DNA of 6,900 bases, taken from the NCBI GenBank assembly GCA_018065815.1, contig JAGHSP010000249.1, positions 1 to 6,900 of the forward strand, read 5' to 3'. Below are positions 6,868-6,900 of this stretch, one piece after another. How positions within the stretch are numbered: position 1 is the first letter of the stretch; the number at the start of each line of letters is the position of its first letter. Source of the DNA: Candidatus Sodaliphilus limicaballi. GTDB lineage: Bacteria; Bacteroidota; Bacteroidia; Bacteroidales; Muribaculaceae. Below the pieces are notes generated by a model that had not been told where the DNA came from, made no database searches, and was given only the letters and a program-made list of their open reading frames with translations. The translations under genes were made by a program, and so were the position numbers.

Positions 6868-6900
6868 GCGCGGATTTCACTGATAACACGGATTTAAAAA
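6868..6900. repeat. Edge of a possible dispersed repeat (CRCGGATTT direct repeat)
   Basis: CGCGGATTT (6869-6877) and CACGGATTT (6887-6895) form an 8-of-9 direct repeat with starts 18 bp apart. The first is preceded by the palindromic CCGCGCGG (6866-6873). A run of A then reaches the window edge. The composition is unlike the surrounding A/T-rich leader. From memory, closely similar motifs recur in intergenic DNA of several bacterial genomes, but I cannot confirm that here. It is cut off at 6900, so its true extent is unknown. Confidence 0.35.

Overview
The window looks like Bacteroidota, most likely Bacteroidales chromosomal DNA. Three of the four genes encode lipoproteins with short, hydrophobic type II signal peptides. 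No start codon has a Shine-Dalgarno sequence, and the leaders are A/T-rich. One lipoprotein carries the Bacteroidota surface-export motif straight after its lipid-anchored cysteine. The antiporter also resembles Bacteroidales CPA2 proteins from memory. The genus cannot be fixed from this sequence alone.

All four real genes lie on the minus strand, so transcription runs from right to left. In that order they are: a type B carboxylesterase lipoprotein (6824-5178), a YtcJ-like amidohydrolase lipoprotein (5119-3332, called AH2), a second and divergent YtcJ-like amidohydrolase lipoprotein (3238-1538, called AH1), and a CPA2 monovalent cation:proton antiporter (1515-151). The intergenic gaps are 58, 93 and 22 bp, with no convincing terminator inside. 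A single operon is therefore plausible, with the last two genes the most tightly linked. The 76 bp right of the esterase and the 150 bp left of the antiporter contain no gene that I can support.

The cluster reads as an envelope module for hydrolysing small molecules. It has one ester hydrolase and two metal-dependent hydrolases of the family that cleaves amide-like C-N bonds, all tethered to a membrane and at least one probably on the cell surface. An inner-membrane cation/H+ exchanger follows. The substrate cannot be read from the sequence. All expected catalytic residues are present, so none of the enzymes looks decayed.

The non-coding DNA is more unusual than the genes. A short two-block repeat occurs twice in the same orientation, about 26-27 nt past the stop codons of AH2 and the antiporter, with a different spacer in each copy. 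A direct repeat of CRCGGATTT runs off the right edge and looks like the end of a dispersed element. The esterase-AH2 gap holds a tandem 10-bp repeat abutting a perfect 10-bp palindrome. A 12-codon mini-ORF overlaps the AH1 start by ATGA. I found no CRISPR array, RNA gene, insertion sequence or phage gene, and no clearly novel multi-gene system.
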